Both the position numbers and the translations under genes were made by a program. Positions 58,128 to 64,000 of a stretch of 64,000 nt of DNA are shown here, one piece after another. Source of the DNA: Taenia hydatigena (lineage: Eukaryota > Platyhelminthes > Cestoda > Cyclophyllidea > Taeniidae); NCBI GenBank assembly GCA_036345935.2, contig JADWOT020001418.1:83598-147597 (forward strand), in the 5' to 3' direction. The notes under the pieces were generated by a model. That model was given only the letters and a program-made list of their open reading frames with translations. It was not told the origin of the DNA and made no database searches. The first letter of the stretch is position 1. Every line of letters starts with the position of its first letter.

Positions 58128-58367
58128 CTAATTTTCGGCCGTCTGCCTTCCAAGTAGAATTAAAAGAGCAAACTCAGGTGGTTGGGTACATGGCGCCCGG
58201 CCTGCCTTGGGAAAGATGAACCTGCCATCTCCAGCATGTGTGTAGCTGGTGATTTCACAACGGCTCGCTTTTGGTTGTGGTATTAAAAGCCTGTCGTGCT
58301 GTTTGACAGTTAGAGGATTGGAAGCCATCATAGTGATTAATAATAGAATGCAGAGAAACCTGGCCAT
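58128..58367 (-). CDS. Small secreted protein or first exon with signal peptide
   Basis: ATG at 58367 opens a 79-residue frame whose first 20 residues (MARFLCILLLITMMASNPLT) form a good signal peptide. The mature part has two cysteines (SRCEIT, APCTQ) and a basic middle. A GGCAG/GTTCAT donor-like site inside the frame would make it a first exon of the receptor-like gene on this strand. Otherwise it is a complete small secreted product ending at TAG 58128. Promoter elements were not recognised. Confidence 0.4.
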   Translation of the reverse strand: MARFLCILLLITMMASNPLTVKQHDRLLIPQPKASRCEITSYTHAGDGRFIFPKAGRAPCTQPPEFALLILLGRQTAEN

Positions 58368-58399
58368 TGTGTCGATGGCAGGAGCTGAAGTGAGCAATC

Positions 58400-61300
58400 G
58401 CTCTACTGTACCTTGCCTAGGTTAGCTAGTTGGTGAATGCAGCACTGCACTGAGGTTTGTGCAAAGCTCTCGCAATCCCTGCAGCATCTTATATGATTGG
58501 CTTCTCTGCCTATTGAAAGTCAAGTGCATGTTGAAGTGAGATGGTCTTACGCAGACCCTTACCTAATTGAGTAGGAAGTGTCATAATACTAGGTGGAAAT
58601 GACAATAATGCTCAGATGGGCCAGAGGATGATTCAAGTAGAGTTGTAGGAATTAGTATTGCACTTATCCGGGTAGAAAACTTTGCTACATCAAAACACAA
58701 TGTTGCGCACCCATGCTTTAGGTTTCAACCTCGTTACTTCCTACAAAGCAGGTAGAAACTTGCCAATTTTGTGCCTGCATGCTTCATTTAGCGGCAGAAA
58801 TGTGTTTTAATAATAGACTTGATTGAGCACATAAACGGTGCAGTTCCTCATGGATCTGGACTATTGTTCTGCTTGAGAACCATGGCCAGAGAGGGAGAGA
58901 TTGTAGAGGTCATTGCTGCCTGTAAGAATACCGGCATGAATACCAGATCATTGGAGAGAAGACGAGGCCTTACCTAATTTCTTCGGTTAAAGGTATCTGT
59001 CTATTCCTCCTTGATGTATTCTGCATTTCAGCCTCTCCCAACCATGTCTGTCAGGGTTCTCTGAAGCCAATATAGAGACGGTGAAGATATCGCGTTTTTG
59101 CTACGTTGATATCGCCGTGGGAATACCATAGGCAGCCTGCAGTGAACGATTTCGCATATTTTACTGTTAATGCTCAATCAGCTGATCGAAGCATACCCGC
59201 AAAATCTAGGGTGAACGTAGCTAATTAAGGTAAGCATAATCTTCGTCCCTTCTTCTGTTTTAAATGATTGTCCTCTCCGCAAGACAATCATTTTTCTTGC
59301 TACGCTGAGGCTAGCAGGCAGTGGTAGAAATTTGAAGTACTCGTTTCCTTGTTTAAATTTTTTCGACCACCAAAAACCGCAAGCTCAAGCAGTCACAACA
59401 GGATGGCAAAGTACGTAGTGCTTATGTACAGAGGGCCTATGGAATAGCTCTACTTGCATTCCCCAGAAAACCGTGCTACCATCGATATTGAAAAGATACT
59501 AGCAACTCTAATCCTTTTCTTTGTACGGCATTATTAGCAATGGTGGTGAGCACGGTGTGAAATTAGGCTAGACACTCAGAAGCGCTAGTTAAATTTTTTG
59601 TTCGATAATAACTGGCTGCGCATTAAATGAAAGCAGGAGACGCCTGATGACACTTGTTGCCCCACGCAAATTTAGATACTTGTCTCAAACCAAAGCGCCT
59701 CTTACCAGAGACACTTGAAGTTTTGATTGACTTAACGCACTATCCACCTGAGAAAGCGTATAGACACAGATTTCTAATATTCTTTACCTATTTGATGTTT
59801 TCTATTGTCTACCATCATTAATCTAACGAGTCCGTACCTTCCAGGCTTTTAGTCTACCATTTAGTTAACCATGATTGATGTGAATGGTCTATCACATGAT
59901 CTACATTTCCACACACTCCGGCAAAATATAATAGTTAAACTCAGCTCAAGCTGTACCTTATTTGTCCTTCTCTTCTCACTTGCACATTGCCATTTATAGA
60001 CCAGCCATCGTCCACTTTAAAGCATTCCTGTCTTGTGATGTTTGAGAAAAATCCATTAGTATCAGTCATTGAGCACCTAATCAAATAAATCTGTGGTGAA
60101 TGTAGATACCTGACCCGTACGCTAAAGTTCTAATGCGAGACAATTATAGCTGTATGGAACAAAATAGAGTTTTGAATACAATTCATTAACTCAACAACTA
60201 CAGACATCTACAACTAAGTGAGCTGAAGCAAGTAGAAGTGCGTTCTAGTTTTAACAACCCCAGAATTGTAACCGAATAGAATTTGTACTTTGTGAAAGGG
60301 AACGTAACAAAATCCTAGGCTCTCTTAATCGCTGCTGACAAGTTTGACCTTAAATTCAGCCGGTGTGTGTGCCTCAAATGATTCGTTACCTGATCAGAAC
60401 GACGCCTTCACTTGCTAACGTTGATTTATTTCCTGCGTTTTTGCTTACAATCTTTTAAGTATTTGCCCTAGTTCTTGACTTCAAACTTTATATAGATCTG
60501 TATTTCTGTTCTGTCCCTCCTTATCGGCCCTTAAGAAGTCTTCATTTTCTCTAGGTCTGCGGATTACCGGTCGGGAGTAACAGTCGAAAAACATTTTAAA
60601 TGCGCGTAAGTGAACAAACCTGGTACCAGTAACGCCCTTAACTGCCTTCAAGTGGCCAACAAGCCTGCAGGTGCACGTAATGCCCTACATTATGCGGCCG
60701 TACCCGTTGGAAATTCGTACGCTTTCGAGTGTAGGCAGACGCGGAGTAGCGCGTCAGCTGCAAGCAGAGAGAATGTATGGAGAAGTAAGCAGAGAAGCGG
60801 AAAAATAAAAAAAGGATTTAATGTAAAGGCTAAAAATGCAGGACATTTGTAATGCTGGACAGGAAAGTCTGGAAGCATTATCATTAAAAGACAAATAGGG
60901 GGATAGCGTGAGTTGGGAATGCAGTGTAAAGGCACACGCCAATGATGTTTATGATGATAATTGTGAAGTAGAGGGAAGTGTGGGAGCGGATTATGCCATG
61001 CTGATGTAACCGCAAGTTGTGACATTTATATTTTGGTTGACAGCAAAGCAAACATAACTCTAGAATAGTTCACTAAAGCGTTCCCTGGCTTGATGCTGCA
61101 TGAAGTCATAAATGTCCTTGAATATTCCATCCTGGCTTTCACTTCGGCAGCCACAGTCTCCAAATTAGCGGCCCTGCTTACCATAGGAATCACTACCTAT
61201 GCTTTCATGTTTTTCTTCAGCAGAAACACAGAGTTTCCAATACTATGACACAATGATTTGAACGGAGTATGGTTGCGGACTTCACCCTGACAACTGTGGC

Positions 61301-64000
61301 CAGTTTTGGCACCAAAATTCGCACACAGATGACAGACATGGCGGGAACGTTAATCGTTTTGCGTTTGCTTGCCTATTTGCTCTCTTGATCTTTTTTGCTT
61401 ATTTAGTTAGCCAATCTGTAAAGGTAAAGTCAAAGACTAAACGAGGCAGCAATGTCAGAATCGTCTGTCTGGGCCTACTGACATCCTCGTCTATCTTTGA
61501 ATCTCATGACCGGCACGAACCTATCTCTACTTTTAAATTACCCATTCAAGAATTGAGAGATTTTATAATATTATAGGCCACGCTTAAATTCGCGATCGTG
61601 TTAAGAGCTGCTCTACAAGGAAACAGTAACACGTGAAAGTTGCCAATCAGGATTTGCAAATTAATATTCAGCATGAACGCTTGTTAGTAGCTCAAATATT
61701 GAACGCGTAACAAGCAGCTATCAAGTATTTTGGATCATAGATAATGTTCTGGTAAACCGTATGAAAGGCTTCTCGCTAAATCCCAGAAATAAGGCTCTTA
61801 CGTTTTAAAAGTTGCTTTGTTGTTAACACTAATGTATTGTTAATCTGACAGAATGCCATGTCACTCGCAACACGTACTGCTTGATCTCCACGCATGTCAA
61901 CGGTGAAGCCAATGACAGTGGCAAGAGGCGTGCTTCTATTACAACGTCTTTTTTTATGTTCATCTTAGTGCTTGGACTGTTTGCCCATCTTGCGATTTTC
62001 GTTTAGTCTCAGTGAAACCCTTATAAATATTCACTGCATTCACCATTTCTGATATTCATCATAATGAAGGCATCTACTCCTGGGCCACTATTTTGATTAT
62101 CTAGGTAGAATCCTTGGCATACCTAAAAATGGGTGTAGAAAACCTGATTTAAACAATCTGTGATACAAGTATACATAAGGGATTTCAGCAGCTGACGGTT
62201 GGCTGGACGATGCATTGATAGTCTATTTGCGAAATTAGGAGTTGTGATTGTTCTGCTTCATTTTTATCTAACATGTCATTTGCTATAGCCACGAGAAGTG
62301 GATGCAGATGAACTCCATATCACTGCCATCTTCTCATGATCTCTCTATTTTTACACTTTTGGCGCCACAATTTTATCCGTGGATCAAAAGAGCCCATGGA
62401 ACAAACATTGCGCTTATTTGTTTGTCCTTCACTGACCAAACACAATGCGAGTAATCTTGCAAGGATGCAGTTTAGCACTGTTGGCGGTTTCTATGAACGT
62501 ATGGCTAGGTGAGGGGAACGCGGTGTAGTCACATCATCGCACTACTCCTTTCCTCTTAGTAAACTACCATTATGGTGCGAATGCTTCAAACAACAGTAAC
62601 AGCTGCGGTGAGGTCGATTATCAGACTAAAAAACCAAAAATAAATCGTATTCTTAAAAAATGTGCTATCCTAATGGTTGCTGTCTTTCTTCCCTTAATCC
62701 AAGAGTTTATAGCACACTGCCGCACAATTCCACCTCGTCACTACTTCCAGTTCAGACAAATACGATGCTCTTTTTTAATTAAAATTACGAATCCTTCCCT
62801 CTACCTTCTAGTGCTACCACCTCTCGACATGCTGTGCCACTCCCATGACCAACTTTCGTGCATCTATCTTCCGTCGCACCAGTCTTGCAGATGCATGGGC
62901 GTTTGTCAATGCAAACCCATTAACTACTTTAACCTTCGTCACTTAAGCCCTCTCATTGTATTTTGGAACTGGAATGGGTGTGCAAATCCAATCTCACAGT
63001 ATCAAATACCTGACAAAATAGCTCACCATCTCATAATGCTTAGAAATGGCTCACAACTCTAACGAAATTCAAGAGCTTTACGTCCACGTGGTGCAAGGCA
63101 TGCGTATAGCTGTGACGATTTTGATGTGTTCATTGCACCTTACATATGCTGTGCAATGCATCTACGTTTAGTTGTTACATCAACCAAATACTCAACAAAT
63201 AAATGGACAACATGGTGAAAATGCGGCTGAGAATAAATGGTGGTCTCAAAAGGCCAATCACAAGGGTCAAAAAACGAAGCCAAACTTCTCATAGTTTGCC
63301 GTGGCTTGAGCAAAGCATGGCATTTACGGGTGAAAATGTTTGAAGATGGGCAAACTGCGCGCATACACATTGGCACGTGGCTAATTGAGGCGGTGAAGGC
63401 AGGTGATGAAATTGATGGAATGAATTAGTTAGTTCACATTCACTGGTTTATGCCTGTCGTAGCTGCGGCGGACCCGAGTGCCAACAGCACGGAATTATTC
63501 TTTACATCTTTGGCATTTATACCCTTACAACTAATAGAATGGCTAGATAGTCATAATTTATTTGCAAGTTAATAAACTCAGAGCAAAAAGCAGAGCTTGC
63601 TATTCTCACATCAAAACCCATGGTTACTACCCTGCAAAGAGATTTGCGTTCACTCGTCGCCTCATGTCTAATGGAAGCAATCAAGTAGACATTTGAGGTA
63701 CTCCCTTTTGGGTGGCCTACCCACCTAGAAAATCCTCATGACCACTACAAAGGTTAGTCCAAATTAGCTCACGAGTTTTGGTGAGGTCGGCGCAACGAAA
63801 GAACATAAATACCTACTTGTACGAAGCCAATCAAGCATCCATCCCTAGAATGGTGCGTTTTCATCATAATTAGCAAGTTTGGATCAGCCAAAATTAATGA
63901 AACCTGCCGTTGGATCGCATTTTCAAGAGTGGTTTTGTAGAGCAATTTCGTCCTAGCGCTTGCTAGCCTTTGCTAGCTACGTTGACTTGGATGCAGTAGT
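58400..64000. other. Mostly unrecognised sequence
   Basis: Short frames only. A plus-strand frame at 60610-60852 contains AAVPVGNSYAFECRQT, vaguely like the VGNSYKC segment of LAMP proteins, but has no other support. The frame at 62673-63062 sits in C/T-rich sequence. Confidence 0.35.
63234..63428 (+). CDS. Unidentified 64-aa open frame
   Basis: ATG at 63234 opens a frame containing EAKLLIVCRGLSKAWHLRVK and MFEDGQTARIHIGTWLIEAV, ending DEIDGMN and TAG. Composition is coding-like, but there is no motif, no nearby splice signal pair and no second copy. It may be a small gene, an exon or chance. Confidence 0.2.

Noticed and set aside
60610..60852. LAMP-family exon from the VGNSY motif
   Set aside because: The match is five residues, the frame is preceded immediately by a stop, and no transmembrane tail follows.

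Overview
The window is animal nuclear DNA. It has no prokaryotic gene layout, coding potential comes as short islands bounded by splice-like GT/AG sites, and most of the sequence is decayed transposon and repeat. A divergent histone H2B pseudogene, Ty3/gypsy polymerase remnants, receptor-type guanylate cyclase-like exons and one 67-nt intron fit a repeat-rich invertebrate. A flatworm is my best guess, but nothing here proves the phylum.

Layout. 1-13.5 kb: mostly non-coding, with a few unidentified open frames (about 1.4, 3.8 and 8.1-8.5 kb) and an H2B pseudogene at 10.1-10.4 kb. 13.5-45.6 kb: one giant inverted repeat. The left arm (about 13.5-21.5 kb) is the reverse complement of the right arm (about 38.6-45.6 kb), around a 17-kb spacer. 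Each arm combines a decayed Ty3/gypsy fragment with a pyrimidine-rich module carrying a recurrent splice-donor-like motif. The spacer holds a third, fuller module copy in + orientation (33.6-37.8 kb), a gypsy copy with RNase H still readable (27.5-28.3 kb, minus), nested inverted-repeat elements (22.5-22.9 and 33.0-33.1 kb) and related tandem repeats at 27.2-27.6 and 37.8-38.6 kb. 45.6-58.4 kb: the minus strand carries pieces of a receptor-type guanylate cyclase, or of two paralogues. An intact exon pair sits at 48.6-48.93 kb. A kinase-homology domain with in-frame stop and frameshift lesions sits at 54.57-55.54 kb, and unidentified exon candidates and a signal-peptide frame lie upstream to 58.37 kb. 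58.4-64 kb: almost nothing recognisable.

The most unusual feature is the giant inverted repeat. About 0.97 kb inside its arms shows no difference that I could find, while flanking arm sequence differs by roughly 5-15% by eye. This suggests gene conversion or recent exchange between arms. The arms also differ by a 1-kb block, a 440-bp deletion and a 1.2-1.5-kb tandem duplication. Boundaries and identities are hand alignments and should be recomputed.
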